A stretch of DNA of 64,000 nucleotides from assembly GCA_036320915.1 (NCBI GenBank), contig JAXBDG010000010.1, positions 1,674,001 through 1,738,000 on the forward strand, in the 5' to 3' direction. The DNA is from Linnemannia elongata (Eukaryota; Mortierellomycota; Mortierellomycetes; Mortierellales; Mortierellaceae). Positions 1 to 12,418 of the stretch are shown here, piece after piece. The stretch's first letter is position 1. Each line of letters begins with the position of its first letter. The notes beneath the pieces are model-generated. The model searched no databases. It worked only from the letters and a program-made list of their open reading frames with translations, and was not told where the DNA came from. The translations under genes and the position numbers were made by a program.

Positions 1-1965
1 ATAGTCGGTGTCAATGATCCTGATGTGGGAACAAAAACAGGCGGTTTGAATTGTTGCTGTTGAAAATCAGGACCCTTGGGATTGTTGAGCGGTGACATGG
101 GTAAGAGCTGAGGGTCGTGTCGGTTATGCGGTTCAAAATGCAATCCCATGGCAACTGCATCCTGTGGGCTGCGAGCTGAAGAGTAGTCATTAAGGTCTGC
201 TGCCATTGCTGCGCCGACCTGGGGATTGCGTGCTGCCATGAGATAGGGTGGCCCGCTCAAGTCTCCAGACTTCATGAACTTTGCGCCTCCAGCAACAGAA
301 CCGTCTCCTCCTCCACCAGAGGGTTCGTTGGAACGTTCCGCCTGTTGAATGATACGTTGCTGAGCCTGGGACTCGTACAGGGCCTTGTCGCTTCTACGTT
401 TCATGTACAAGTATACAACTCCTGCCAGCGCCACCACACATAGACTTCCAAGCGTTCCACCCAAGATTCCGCCTAGGTTTGTCGATGACGACGATGACGA
501 GTTGTTTCTAGTACTGCCGCCGCCGCTGTTGCTGCCGTTGGGGCTAGTGGGTGTGTTGGGGTTCTGCGGAACACCTCCTGTTCCTCCTGGGGTAGTGGGT
601 GCAGGCAAAGAAGCAAAGTAGGATGGGGGTGTATACTGCTGCACCCACTTCTTTTGCGAGAAGCTGTAGATAATGGGCGGTCCGTCGATAGTGCTCTTCC
701 CGTCGAAGCCTCCCCAGACAACAAACTGATCGCCGACAATGGCGCAGGCAGAATAAAGTCGTGTGCTGGCGGTGGGGCCTTGGACCCATGTTTTTGAGGG
801 CACATCGAGGATGTAGAAGCTACCGGTGAAGTTTCCTGGGGGTGGTGTTCTGCCTCCAAACATCACCACCGTGTTGCCGTCTTCACCTATTTTTTTTTTT
901 TTTTTTTTTTTGTACAAGTAAGAATACGTCAGTACAACGTATCTTATTCATGCTGTGCGATCAAAGCTGTGGTTGATTTTGGTACCATAAGAAATTTTAG
1001 AACGGATTGAACTTACTGATGGCCATGCAGTGGTCGCATCGCGGGGTTGGCAGGTCGCCAATTGTAGGCTAGAACAACAAAGAATAGCTAAGGGTTAGCA
1101 TCTAATGATAGAACAACCCGGATAAAGGAGTAAACAAAACAAAACAAAAAAAAACAGACAATGCACAGATCACTCCAAATATCTCATAAAAGGATCCCAT
1201 GGGAAGAACGGCAGACAGACATACAAAGGTTCCCCAGGTTTGGCTGTCGAGAAGAAACTCAGTGATATAGGTTGTAGCTTCAAACTCGAGGCTTCCTGTG
1301 ACACCGCCCATGTACATGATCGACCGCCTGGTAGGATGGTAACCCGCGCCCGCAAAGAAACGACTATTCAACGTTCCAGGTGGGATAAGGGTATATGATA
1401 TATCTCGACTGGTAGGGTTATAGACGATCATGTTGTCGGCGCCGTCAATGTAGATTTGTCCTGTTTTGGGGTCGATCACTGTCCGGATCGCCTGGAGAAG
1501 CTCGCCAGTGGTCTTGACCGAGGTGTACTCCCATTTGTCGGCTTGGACGTTGTAGATGTTAACAAAGAGTGCCTGGTTGTTGTAAAAGGTGATGAGGGTC
1601 TGGTTGTCGGCTGTCGAAACTCCGTTGTAGAGGTTATAGGCGGGACCGGGGTTGAGTATCTTCCATACGGGTGCACTGGCTGGCCATGATTTGGAGAGGT
1701 CGAGGGCGGCGAGTTGACTGGATTTAGAGATCTGGACCTCGTTGGTAACAAGCTTGCCTCCCTGGACGTAGAGGTAGTTGCCACCACGCATGAATGCCAT
1801 TTCCTGGACGGGTGATGGTGATGATGATTGTGCTAGTGTGGGTGATGTGAAGTGAGCGCTGAGGATGGATAGCAATAGGGCGAGAGAGAAGAAGCTACGC
1901 CTGGCTGGAGTTGGGGGAGGTTTCCGCCGGCTGCTGTTGCCTTGAAGGCGTCTGGATTGAAACAT
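1..1965 (-). CDS. Kelch-repeat/galactose-oxidase-like surface protein with one TM helix (3' partial)
   Basis: Exons on the minus strand are 1965-1225, 1068-1017 and 886 to beyond position 1. They join in phase (TTT|CCT, then A|GT making Ser), giving more than 550 residues. The start ATG at 1965 opens an Arg-rich n-region and a hydrophobic core (about residues 24-41) ending TLAQ, a likely signal peptide. The luminal part reads as kelch blades: LYVQGG, IYIDGADN, MYMGGV, then across exons 2-3 PTPRCDHCMAI, VVMFGG, FVVWGG. A Ser/Gly/Asn linker (about 370-400) leads to a single TM helix (LCVVALAGVVYLYMKRR, about 405-425). The cytosolic tail is long and Gln/Pro-rich, and its end lies outside the window. 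Extracellular beta-propeller plus TM plus tail suggests a cell-surface or wall sensor or adhesin; the ligand is unknown. Galactose-oxidase chemistry is not implied because no copper ligands are seen. Confidence 0.9.
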
Positions 1966-2859
1966 TTAGAGTATTGGGCTAGGGCTGATATGGAACGGGT
2001 TTTATCAGTGGCCAGTTAAAAAGGGTGGCGAGGAAGGAAAGAGAGAAAAGGGATAAATGACGACTCGGAGAAATGAGTAAAGATTAGTGGAGGTTAAGGT
2101 GAAAGCGAATGAGGATGGAGGGAAGGTGGAAGGAAGGCGGTGGATGAGAAAAATGGATCTGATCATGGGAAGAAAAAAGAAAATAATAGAAGAAATAAAA
2201 AGTGTGAGCAGGAGTCGCGAAAGGTACAATGAAAAAGAAACAAAAGAGCAGAAAATCGAAAGATAGGACTCTACAACGACCAAACGCAGCCTTGAACGTG
2301 TAAAAAACATATAACCACAAGCACTTCCCTAACACCCAAACACCTATTCACCCATTCACCTATTCACTCGTTCAGACCACGCACTCATTTCATGGTTGTT
2401 GAACCTCACTTCTTTAAAGAATGCGTCATTCGCATAACGTCTCTCTTCTTGTCACTCTCTTTTCCCTCCTCTCTCACTCTGCTCAACGAGCCAAGAGCCC
2501 CCTCCTTCCCAATATTAGTGCTGTTTAGTGTCTGATCGAAGGGGTGGCCACATTTTTCTGCTAAGCCGAGCAAGGCACACAGGCATGTAAACAACAAACA
2601 ACAACAGCTTTACACACATAAGCACAACCTCAAGACCATTACTTCATATAGCCACAACCGAGACGCGAAAACAACCAAACCCAGAGCATATCGCAACACA
2701 TGTGTATTCATTCACTGCCACAAACATACCACAGGAACCTTCTGAAAAAGTGCCTTTCTCTATTCCCACAGCCGTGTTATCCTTCCTCTATCTCTACTAC
2801 GAGTTTATCCACTGTTCCAACACCACCGCAGCTCTATGCACTCCCTCCGGGGAGTTTTA

Positions 2860-2896
<37 letters not shown>

Positions 2897-3579
2897 CCTG
2901 GTTCCGATCCTCGGCATACATCTCCTCAATTATTCGGCGGGCAATGAGATACGGCCATCCCTGCTTTTATTATATTTGTTTCTTTGCTCAAATGACCACA
3001 CTAACTTCATCTCGAACGGATAAACATTATTGTTCCCTTGTTGCTTTCTCGTATCGCTGGGCTTTTTTTCATAGTGCGCGTCGATCTGAATGAAAAGGCA
3101 GTAAAGATCCAAAGCACTCTTTTTCTCTCTCTCTTCTCTCCTCATTTGCCTACCTCTTATTTTCTCTCATCTTATTCTCCACCTCCTACAAATACAGCCT
3201 CATCTCTCTCCTTATTTATCTCCCTTCTTTCTCGATTGTCCGTCGAGGGCACGCTGGTAGGCTTGTTAGATCTGCGCAGTCCTCCTAGGAGAAAGGCGAA
3301 AGAGAAAAAAAAGATGTGTTGTACCCAAGTCGCGAGTTCAATATAACCCCCATCTCGCTAGGGTCGATCACGACAAGGAAGGCGACTACAAGAGTGGTAT
3401 GTTTTCGTTCTTTTTTTATGATGAAGAAACAAGACTATGATATCTAAAACATGCGATAAAAATGGGGTTGGTTGATTGAGAAAATGCTGGTAAAAGGGTG
3501 AAAGGGTAGAAGGGATGAAAGGATGAAATAGCAAATGAAAGAGAAAAGGTAAGGAATGAAAGAATAGAAGAAAAGAGTT
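1966..3579. other. Intergenic: kelch gene upstream region and MPP10 3' flank
   Basis: No gene is supported here. The part next to 1965 is the kelch promoter and 5' UTR (pyrimidine-rich on the minus strand). A T30 run lies at 2862-2891. Short open frames on both strands are low-complexity Ser/Phe/Leu translations of pyrimidine tracts. Confidence 0.6.
2862..2891. repeat. Homopolymer T30
   Basis: Uninterrupted T run on the plus strand in the kelch/MPP10 intergenic region. Confidence 0.95.
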
Positions 3580-5948
3580 TTACAGTTTGAGCTTTGCACT
3601 CTTGTCGGCTTCGGCATTGGGTCCACCCTTGATACTCGACCGCTTGTTGCCGTCGCGGTCGATGAAGCTGATGCCCTTCTGTCCAGACAAGTTCTTGACT
3701 GCATCCATCTTGTCGCGCACAATCGTCTTGGCATTGCCCTTGTCGCCCACCTGGCGACCCAACCGCCGGTCCTTGGCCTCTCTCTCTGCTGCACGCTCGG
3801 CCTCCTTTTGAGCCCGCTCCTTGTTCTCGGCCTTCTTGACCCGCTTGGCCGCAGAACGCTTGCGCTTTCTCTCTGCCTGCTCCATCTCTGTGTCTCCCTT
3901 GATTGGTGCCTTGCCTGCAGAGTAGATCTCCTCGGGTGCCAACATGGCCGCATCTGCCACACCGACAGGGATCGCTTCCTCCATACTGATTGCTGGTGCG
4001 TTGGTAACGACTGTGAGCTCGGCCTTGACAGGCTTGGGTGTATAATGCCAGTTGCTCAACGAGTCGAGCTTCTGGCAAAGGTCCTGCCAGAGTCCTGTGA
4101 TCTCCTCGTGCTTCTTTTCCAATGCCGCCTCGCGTTCGCTCATCACTGGTCCACTCGTCGATGTCTGGCGGACATAGTCGTCCTCGTATAATTCGGCAAG
4201 CGACTTCTTGGACTTTTCGTCCGAGATCTCGACTCTGGAGGATGGGTTGAACGCCTTGTTATTGGGAGCAGCCTTGCGGACGACATCGTTCCAGTTGCCG
4301 GCCAAGATGCGCTCCTTGATCATGTCCTCGAGGGTTTGTGTCGATTCTGCGGTAATAACGGGAATGGGCTTGGCGACAGTCTCAAACTCAAGATCCTCCT
4401 CCAACAAACTGTTCAGGGGGCGATCTGAAGATCTAGCCTCTCCCTTCTTAGTCCAGTCCTTGGGTGCTACATTCTCTTGCTCCAATGCCTCAATCTGCGC
4501 CTTCATTTTCCTCTGCATCTGCTCGTGTTTTGACAAGTTTTCTAAAATAACATAATCAATAGATATTATCACGCGTTAGTAAGTTTGATACTGCCGATGC
4601 CAGTGTTCACGTTTGGATTCACGCGACATTATGCAAAAGAACAACTCACCAGAGTCGGCCTCCTCCTCCTCGAGTCCAAAGAGGTTAGAAACTCTGTCTC
4701 CGAGCTCGTTCACTTCTGCGGCATCATCGTTCTCCTCCTCTTCGGCGTCCATCATCTCCATGTCCTCGTCCTCGTGTTCCTCACTGGACTTCTTTCCGAA
4801 AAAGTTGTCCTCCTGCTCTGGCCGACGCTTGGGCTTGGGCCTGTTCGTCTTTCCTATTGCCACAGGTGCGAAGAAGTCCTTGTATGCGACGTCTATTTAC
4901 AAGTACACAAATGGATGTTCCATGGTGAGTACTTTGAAACCAAACGCGCAAATGGTTTTAGAATTCAAGACCAACAAAAAGAACAGGTTGACATACCGTG
5001 AGCATCGACCTCGTTCTCGTCATCCTCCATATTCTCGTCATCAAAGTCATCGTCACCACTGTCGATCAAATCAGGATCGGCAAAGTAGTCAATCTCCTCC
5101 TCATCCTCATCGGGCTCCTTCTCGTCCAACTCATCCTGCTCTTGCTTCTCGGTCATGGCGTTGAACTCATCAAGGTTGAAGAAGTCATCGTCAACTTCTG
5201 AGGTCCTAGACTTCTTCTTGACAGGCAAGTCAAGGTCTTCCAGATCCTCCTCCTCCTCGTCAACATCATTTTCGTTATCTTCATCATCCTCGCCTTCTTC
5301 CAGATCTTCCTGGTCCTCGCCGAATCCTTCTGATCCAGAGCCCTCCTCGAGATCGTCCTCGCCGGAAAAGCCCTCTGTGTCGTCCATCTCCAAGCCCATG
5401 TCATCCTCATCAAGACCCAGGCTCATATCAGCCTCATCCTCTTCGTCCTCTACTTCTTGGTCCTCGTCCTCGAGATCGGCTGTTGGTTGTGCTCCAGTCT
5501 TCTTGGTGAACTTCAAGTTCTTGATCTCTGCCTTGAGGTATGTGAGGAATGGCGTGTTTTGCATATGAATCTCCTCCCAGATCTGGTCGTTGTCGAATCC
5601 GTCAACAAAGAGCTCCTCCAGCATGGAGCCCTGTCCCTTTAATGATCCAGTCTCAGTCGACTTTCCTAGAACATGATGACGGGCAAAGAGAGTAATAGGT
5701 AGCAGCCCAACTGGTTAGAAGAAGTTCCTCAGAAAGATTCAAAGAGCACGACTTTTGTTGAAGAGTATCGCTTTGTCCTGCCAGATTGTTGCTGTTGCTT
5801 TACCGAGGTCGTAAAAGTATTTGGTGACTGACTTTGCCTGCTCGGCAGAAGCCTCGTTTCTGGTGAGGAAGACCTCGGGCTTGTCGAGGACCTGCTCGTT
5901 GAAGGACTGAAGCATGGCTTCGTCGGGCATCGACTTGTCCGCTGCCAT
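3580..5948 (-). CDS. MPP10: U3 small nucleolar ribonucleoprotein protein MPP10
   Basis: Four exons: 5948-5753, 5665-4997, 4892-4650, 4541-3580, giving 689 aa. Family role: Mpp10 scaffolds the small-subunit processome with Imp3/Imp4 on the U3 snoRNA and is needed for 18S rRNA processing in the nucleolus. Visible support: the N-terminal motif MLEELFVDGFDNDQIWEEI with the following MQNTPFL, long acidic Asp/Glu stretches in exons 2-3 (for example DEEEEDLEDLDLPVKKK), the block ENLSKHEQMQRKMKAQIEAL, then KDWTKKGEARSSDRP and a basic C-terminus rich in Lys/Arg. Splices 2-4 are canonical (GTATGT, GTGAGT) and in phase (G|AC making Asp, G|AA making Glu). The first donor is weak: GTCGTG at 5752 or GTGCTC at 5749, both in phase. 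Tandem with and 350 bp from the SUMO protease gene; nothing implies co-regulation. Confidence 0.95.
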
Positions 5949-6297
5949 TGTTCTTTTTTTTTGTGGAGAGTTTTAGGAGCGGGTGTGAAGGAGGGAATAA
6001 CGAATGGCAAAGGAGAAGGCCAAGGAGGGTGTCTGTCGGAGTGATGGTCGAGCTGTTGTGTGTGATGCAAAAGTTCAAACCAACAGGTGTATGTTAAACT
6101 GTGCACACCCAAAAGTACGCAACAACAACAACAAAAAAAAAAAAAAGAAAAAAGGTGTAAACAGAATGTGGGTGGCTTGGCTTCATCACGTGGTATGATT
6201 TTATTTGTGATGATCCAGGTCGGGGCTTCGCCCAAGGGTATCTCAGGTCCAGAGACTGAGCTGCTGAGGATTTGAGATTGTCGTGAATGCCCAAACT
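5949..6297. other. Intergenic: MPP10 promoter and protease 3' flank
   Basis: Short spacer between two minus-strand genes with an A-rich patch near 6121-6155. No gene seen. Confidence 0.6.
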
Positions 6298-8960
6298 CTA
6301 AAGGCTCTTGTTTATTATGTTTAGAACAATCTTCTTCCGCAAGTACGGCATCTCTTCCTGAGAAAACTCAAACGTCTCCGCACCTCTACTCTTGAACTCG
6401 ATAAACGTGCAGGTAAACACCCCACAATCATACCCATTGCGCTGTCTTGGGATATCCTTCGGGCACTCGTTCTCCCACCCTTCAAAGTCAAATGGCTTCT
6501 TCTGCTTGTCCTTGCTCTCCTTATCCAAGTAGTCACGAAGAATCTATGACAACGATATATAGAATAGCAACTGATTAGTTAGTGCTGTGCACATTTGTCC
6601 TCCGTCTTAGCAATTGACAAAGTCTAGAATCGAACTGAAGAACATACCAGGAAGACCTTTGGATTGTTCCCCAGAAGAGAGTCATAGTATGCAATGCGTT
6701 TCCTCTTCATATCGACGACTGCCGAAGTCCAGTGGTTTCCTGAGCAGTGGATGGGAATCAAGATATAGTCCATCGCAAAGATATTGTCCTACGCGCATAT
6801 TACAGCATATATTGTTAGTACATCGTCCTTAATAACAACGACCATAGCAACGCTAGATATAATAGTGCAGGTTCATCCTTACTTTTTTGGTCCACCTCCT
6901 AACTTTCTCATATCCGACCTCGCTCAACGTTTTGTAGAAAAATGTTTTGAAGTAATGCACCTTGGGCAATGAGTTCGAGTTTTTGCTTCGAGTCATGATC
7001 AAGTTTCCGTAAAAGTTGATGACCTCATCATTCAACCACTCTCCAGGACAGAGCGTTTGAATATCCTTCCTCTTGACATCAACGTTAAATCCTTGGACAA
7101 TGGTATCATCTCCATTTCCGGGCGCCAACGCAACAGCAACCTAGTTTAGTAAGAAACAGGACGTACAATGGTATCGATTAATGCGTATTCTTTGGCAGCA
7201 AAACCGCAACGCCTAAAAGCCCTGAACAGATTGTTGCGTGCCTGTTTTTCGTCATCATTTGACAATGGAACAAACTCCTCCTTCTTCTTCCTTGCAGCAA
7301 GCTATGCATAAGGTTTTGAAAAGCATTGTTAATATCGGAAACTGCACAAAGTTGATAGTTAAAGCGCCAACTAACCCGACATGGTATGGACGAAGTGTTG
7401 TATACCTCTTTCTCGATTCTATCGTGCTCATCCAGAACGCTTTGGTGACCAGGGGTCCTTTGTTGCTTCTCGATACTATTGGCAAAGCAGACGAAAAAGT
7501 TAGATACAATTCCTTGCAGCTCGTAAAGTCAAGTAGTCTGTACACCGACGTATCCAGCAACTGCAGTTGCTCACCTTGGGAGGTTCCTGCTCACAAGATT
7601 CCTGATGTTCCGCAGCCAGGCCGGCTCTCGGTTGCCTTGGTACTAGAGCAGCAAAAATAAAATACAATATGAGAATCAAGATGCTACAAGGATTAAGATG
7701 TGGTGACATTCAAAACCAATGAAAACTGTCTCAAGGGAGCATGTCGTGTTTCGATCCGTACCTTGGTTCTGAGCCATGCTGGTTGTCGAGGTCCTTGCCG
7801 CTTTTCCGTATCCGAGTCCTCCCCATCAAGCGATTGGTTAATGGCCCTGAGACGGCGGTTCTCGGCGACCTCATCGGCATATGAAGACGTTGATCCTCTC
7901 CTTGAGCCCCACACAGACTCTCTGTCCGACTTTAAAGCACCAATGGTTGCATCCAAAGCCTGCTTCACTCGGTCTATGAAAACAAGAGAAAATGACGTAT
8001 GTTAGCATACTTGGCCCGATGCATCATAGAAATCCAGGGTTCTTTTCTAATGCGAGTTGCTCTTACTTTCGTCATTGGTGTGAGGTGGGGTTTGGGCAGG
8101 AGAGTCATCCCTATCGTACTAGATGCAAAAAAGAGGGCCATATACCATTGGTCAGAATATTTTCCCAGCGTGTTCTTTTGTGCAACTTGTAGCTTCCGTG
8201 TAGGCGTATGTTATCCAGCATTTCCGATGTTTACCTTGGCAGACTGAAAAAACGACGTTGCTCTTTGCGTCTTGCCGGCGTACATCCGTGGGCGAGCCTT
8301 GAGTAATGACTTGTCGTTGAACCGACTTTGGCCCAATCCCCCAAATCTAGCTGATGGTTGTAGACGGTAACCAGCAGTACTGGGGGAAGGTGACGAAGCG
8401 AGGGGAGAGGGCGTCTCGTTCGATACGTATCCATTCCGCGCAGGGTCGTTTGTAGAAGATGAGAACAATGAGAACCGGTCCCGAAAGTCGACAGGTGTGA
8501 AATTAGGCGGCTTGGTGTAGGGTTCAAGTCGGTAGGGTTTTCCTTGTACAACGTCCTGGTCCTCGTCTGAACCTAATGATGCGATCGAGTCTGCGTAAAA
8601 AAGCCGGCGAAGTGGACTGTCCCGATCCGCGTTGACTGGTTCTGGTTTGCCTCGGACGGTGTACGTTGGCTCAGGGCTATTGGGATCAGGGTAAGCGCCA
8701 ACCCAGTCTCGCTTCTTCCTCTGCTGCTCAAAAGCTAGTATTACGTTATATGATTAAAAGATGATTAGATACCCATTGATCAATCATTTGCGCCTTCTTT
8801 CCGTCGATAGCGTCTCCTTGTTAAGTGGTGACATACCCAGGGAGGCGTAGGACCTGAGGTTGAAGATGGAGCTCAGCTCATCAAGACCTTCTGCGAACCA
8901 GTGCTTGGCCTTCTTGGGGAGTGTCGACTTGTCGTTGGATGCCTTGCGTTTCGTCGACAT
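6298..8960 (-). CDS. Ulp1/SENP-family SUMO protease
   Basis: Ten exons, all in phase: 8960-8837, 8734-8235, 8118-8067, 7973-7762, 7642-7575, 7475-7406, 7301-7167, 7140-6883, 6788-6648, 6543-6298. The product is 601 aa. I chose the ATG at 8960 (MSTKRKASNDK, a likely NLS); the frame upstream of it has no ATG. The N-terminal 350 residues are Ser/Pro-rich and poorly conserved. The C-terminal C48 peptidase domain starts near LCPGEWLNDEVINFY (about 417-431). It shows the full catalytic set: His492 in CSGNHW, Asp509 in AYYDS, oxyanion Gln554 and Cys560 in PRQRNGYDCGVF. Enzymes of this family mature SUMO precursors and release SUMO from nuclear targets. Paralogy to yeast Ulp1 versus Ulp2 cannot be settled by eye, but the compact domain at the extreme C-terminus favours Ulp1/SENP1-like. 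Divergent from HGH1. Confidence 0.93.
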
Positions 8961-9587
8961 TGCGAAGAGTGCTGCCAAGGTCCTTTGCTGGAGAGTGGCG
9001 GCGTTGTGTTCCTTGTTAAGTTTTTTTGTTGAGGTTGTTTTGAGTTAGGTCGGTGATGAAGTGTCTTTGTTGGTTGTGTACTTTAGCAGAGAGAGAATTA
9101 GCTTCCTTGTTCAGAGTGGAGAAAGGGTCGGTCTTGCTAGGAGGGTGAGAGTGGCGAGCGATGGAGTTTGCTGGTTAAATATAATTGTTGATGATGAAGT
9201 GTGTGTGATGTGGAGAAGCGAAAGGAAAGGAAAGGGAGAAAGGAAAGAAAAAAGAAAAAAAGAGAGAACAAAGCGATCGCGCGTCCAGGTTTCGTATCCT
9301 GGGTCGTTGTCGTCGCACACAAAATTATCTCTCAGGTTCGCGTCACTCGCTCGCACTGCGCTCTAAGGCTCTCCCTCAAAATCAATCGATAAATTGACCT
9401 TTAATTTTGTTTGCATTTGTGGCTTAACATATCGTTGGAAGTGTGAACACTACAAAAAAAGCGCCGTCCGTCGATTATCTCTACTGTTGCTCGAACTTTC
9501 CCTTGTCTCTTTTTTTTTCCCTTTCTTTTTTTCTTTCATTCATTCATTCATTCAACCCACCAACTCACCACAACCAAGGCATCAACA
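8961..9587. promoter_or_regulatory. Divergent promoter region between SUMO protease and HGH1
   Basis: A 627-bp spacer between two divergently read start codons, so it should carry both promoters. A (CATT)n run at about 9537-9554 lies in the presumed HGH1 leader. No clear TATA element was found. Confidence 0.5.
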
Positions 9588-11515
9588 ATGGAAGCACAAA
9601 TCGTCGAGGTGTGTACTACAAACAACAACAAGCACAGGAGTCCTTGCATAAACAACAACAAGGAGACCACTTGGAAAACCTGACACTGGACAAAAACAAG
9701 GCGACTAACTTTTCCATATGCTTCGCCCACTCCGAACTCGCTCACATAGCTCTTGCCCTTCCTGCACGACGGCAGAATGGAGGTATTTCTTGCACCCTAC
9801 AATTTTTCTTCCTCCAGCTCGGAAAATCCGCTTGGCACCAAGGCAATTGACACTACGCTCTGCGCCAAATTGATTGACAAGATATTTTATCCTTTTTTTT
9901 CTCACGATGGAATAGGTCCGCCAAATCGCCATCCACAACATCGTCTCCTTCACAACCCCTTCCTCAGAGTTCTTCCACGTCTTTGTGAAGAACGCAAAGA
10001 CTTTGACAAAGGATCTGAAGACTTTAGTCAGGGACGACACAGTATGTGCATCTCAGAGAGATCGTGTTTTGTCAGGAATTTGTTCTATGAGGTTCCAAGT
10101 GACCGCCGCAGCACAGCGGTGTCTCGCGGTTTTAACTTACTAATCATATCTTTTACGCTTTTATTTTCATGAACGCTGTAGACCATTGCTCACGACGCTC
10201 TCCGCTCCCTCATCAACCTTTCAGGAGAGGCTGTTGTTTGCGCTGAGCTGGATGACAACGACTTTATCAAGTTCCTCATCTTCAACATCATCATCGTAAG
10301 AACAAAGATCTTCGCAGGACTCGTCAGGACATCGTGATTGACAATGCTTCGACCTGTTCAACATCGTTGACATGACCCTGCTCTTATTCTTAACAACCTA
10401 GTCCAAGACCAACATCTTGTCGGATTTGGGATGTATGTTGCTGTCCAACATGTGCAAGAACGATAGCATTGCTACCAAGGTCTTGGCTCTGGAAGCCAAG
10501 CCTGTTGCTGGACTCACCAATGGAACCACCGCAGTTGCTCAGTTGGCCGATATCTTTTTGAAAGGAACCGACAAGAGCTATAACCCCAACTGCACCTACG
10601 ACTTTTTGGCCAGCGTCTTTGCTACCTTGGCTGTGGTAAGTCGCAGGCGACCTTTTATTTATTCTTGTGTCCTTGAATCACTCTTTGTAATTGTGTAACT
10701 GACCATTTGATACCATTGGATCTCGTTCTCTGCAATAGCTCCCCCAAGGACGCTCGCTTTTGTTCACCAAGGACGAAGCTAGCCTGTCGCCACTCTCCAA
10801 GATTGTCTGCTTCACCGAGCACCCCAACCTGATCCGTCGTGGAGGCTGCATCACCGCCATCAAGTACGAACCCCTGGAACTGTTGTTGGATCAATCATGA
10901 ACTATGGATATGGTTGAATTGGACCTATTGGAAAACTGACCATTCTTCGTGCTTATACTTTGCTCTTTTTTGTTTCTCAGGAATGCCAGTTTCGCTGTTC
11001 AGCACCACCCCGCCTTGATGGACGAGAGCGACATCAACGTCCTCCCCTACATCTTGCTTCCTCTCTGTGGTCCCGAGGAGTTTGACATTGACGTAAGTGA
11101 ACCACGCTATGGCCCCTGTGAGAGTTTTTTCTCCTGTAAACCAAGATGGATTTTGTGACCCCTGGACACAAAACACTAAAATCTTGTTTATTTTGCATGA
11201 TGGACTATGTAGGATATGGAAGGTATGCCCGAGGATATTCAGCTATTGCCCCCAACAAAGACCCGTGAGGCGGATGCTCATTTGCGGGAAACACTCTTGG
11301 AGGGCTTGATTCTGTTGACGTCGACCCGCGAGGGACGCGACTACCTTCGCGAGAAGAAGACTTACCCTGTTATCCAGAAGATGCACGCAGCAGAGACGGT
11401 GGACAATGTTCAGGAGATGGCTGAGCGTATTGTCAACATGTTGATGAGAGATGAGGGCCATGAGATTACAGAGGTCAAGGAGGACGAAGACGACGATGGC
11501 ATCAGCGAGGTGTAA
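9588..11515 (+). CDS. HGH1: HGH1-family protein (eEF2 folding factor)
   Basis: Eight exons in phase: 9588-9608, 9750-9782, 9916-10041, 10182-10295, 10402-10635, 10739-10863, 10981-11092, 11213-11515, giving 355 aa. The first two are micro-exons (21 and 33 nt) and read continuously as MEAQIVE-LLPFLHDGRME-VRQIAIHN, the expected start of an armadillo/HEAT-like solenoid. Family hallmarks follow: LINLSGEAVVC, ILSDLGCMLLSNMCKND, and the C-terminal block LPLCGPEEFDID, DIQLLPPTKTREADAHLRE, LLTSTREGRDYLREKKTYP, ending in an acidic tail. In yeast, Hgh1 acts with TRiC/CCT to fold translation elongation factor 2 in the cytosol; I infer the same here from homology. The gene is divergent from the SUMO protease and convergent with the Myb-like gene. 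Confidence 0.93.
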
Positions 11516-11528
11516 AGTACCCTCGCCT

Positions 11529-11534
11529 AATAAA
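11529..11534 (+). terminator. Possible HGH1 polyadenylation hexamer AATAAA
   Basis: A canonical AATAAA lies 13 bases past the HGH1 stop codon. A very short 3' UTR is plausible for compact fungal genes, but one hexamer alone is weak evidence. Confidence 0.35.
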
Positions 11535-12418
11535 CTACTCTTCGATTCAATGCACATGTCGATATGTCTTATGGTTGCAAGTTTCGGTTGCATTTTTTGG
11601 TGGCGTCTTGGCTTTGATCTCTTGCTGGCGCGTTCGATTTGCTCCAACTCGTCCCTGTCTTTCTTTTTTTTTCTCCACCCACTGCTCTTCACCCATTGCA
11701 CTTCCCTTATCCATTTCAGCTCAGTTAATATTTCAACACACTCCGAGCTTAACCCACTCCAATACACTCCGAACACAATCGGATGATGGATTATTGACAG
11801 ATGGAGAAGGTTGAGGAGGACCTTTTCTGCTACAATGTTCTCAATAGAAAGTGAGTAGAGTAGCGGTGCTGGAGAATGATTGCTGGTCGTGATTTGAGAG
11901 TGGGGCCTTGGACAGCTTCTGAACAGAAGGACTCGCCTTTGGTGAAGGACAGAAAAACCAGGAAGAGAAACATAGGATTGACACTCTGACTTGGAAGATC
12001 AGGGATATGGATGTGATCAGGTTGATGGACTATTGGACTATGGACGAGTCTTCTCGCCTCAACTCTCTTCTTCGCCTCTAGCAGATAAACGCGGCTACTT
12101 TAACTTATTTCTACACATATGGTTGATGAGTGTTAGAGGAGATTGCTGGAAGCAATGAAATAAAAAGGACGGCTTTAACGAAGAGACCAAACGAGTGACT
12201 TACGAGAATACGAACCGTGGGGTGGATTCAAAGGAAAGAGAGTGGATCTCGTCTCGCTAGTCGAGAAATATTTTGCCCATGTTCCAAACCTGCCGCCCTC
12301 CACCTCACTTCCTGCGTAAAGCGACATCAAAAGCACCACAAATTAATACCAACCATCCTCTGTCAATCAAATAAAAAGTACTGCTCTGCTATTGCGGACG
12401 AAAATATCTCTCTATCAT
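11535..12418. other. Convergent intergenic region HGH1 / Myb-like
   Basis: 3' flanks of two convergent genes. No convincing coding exon on either strand. Confidence 0.5.
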
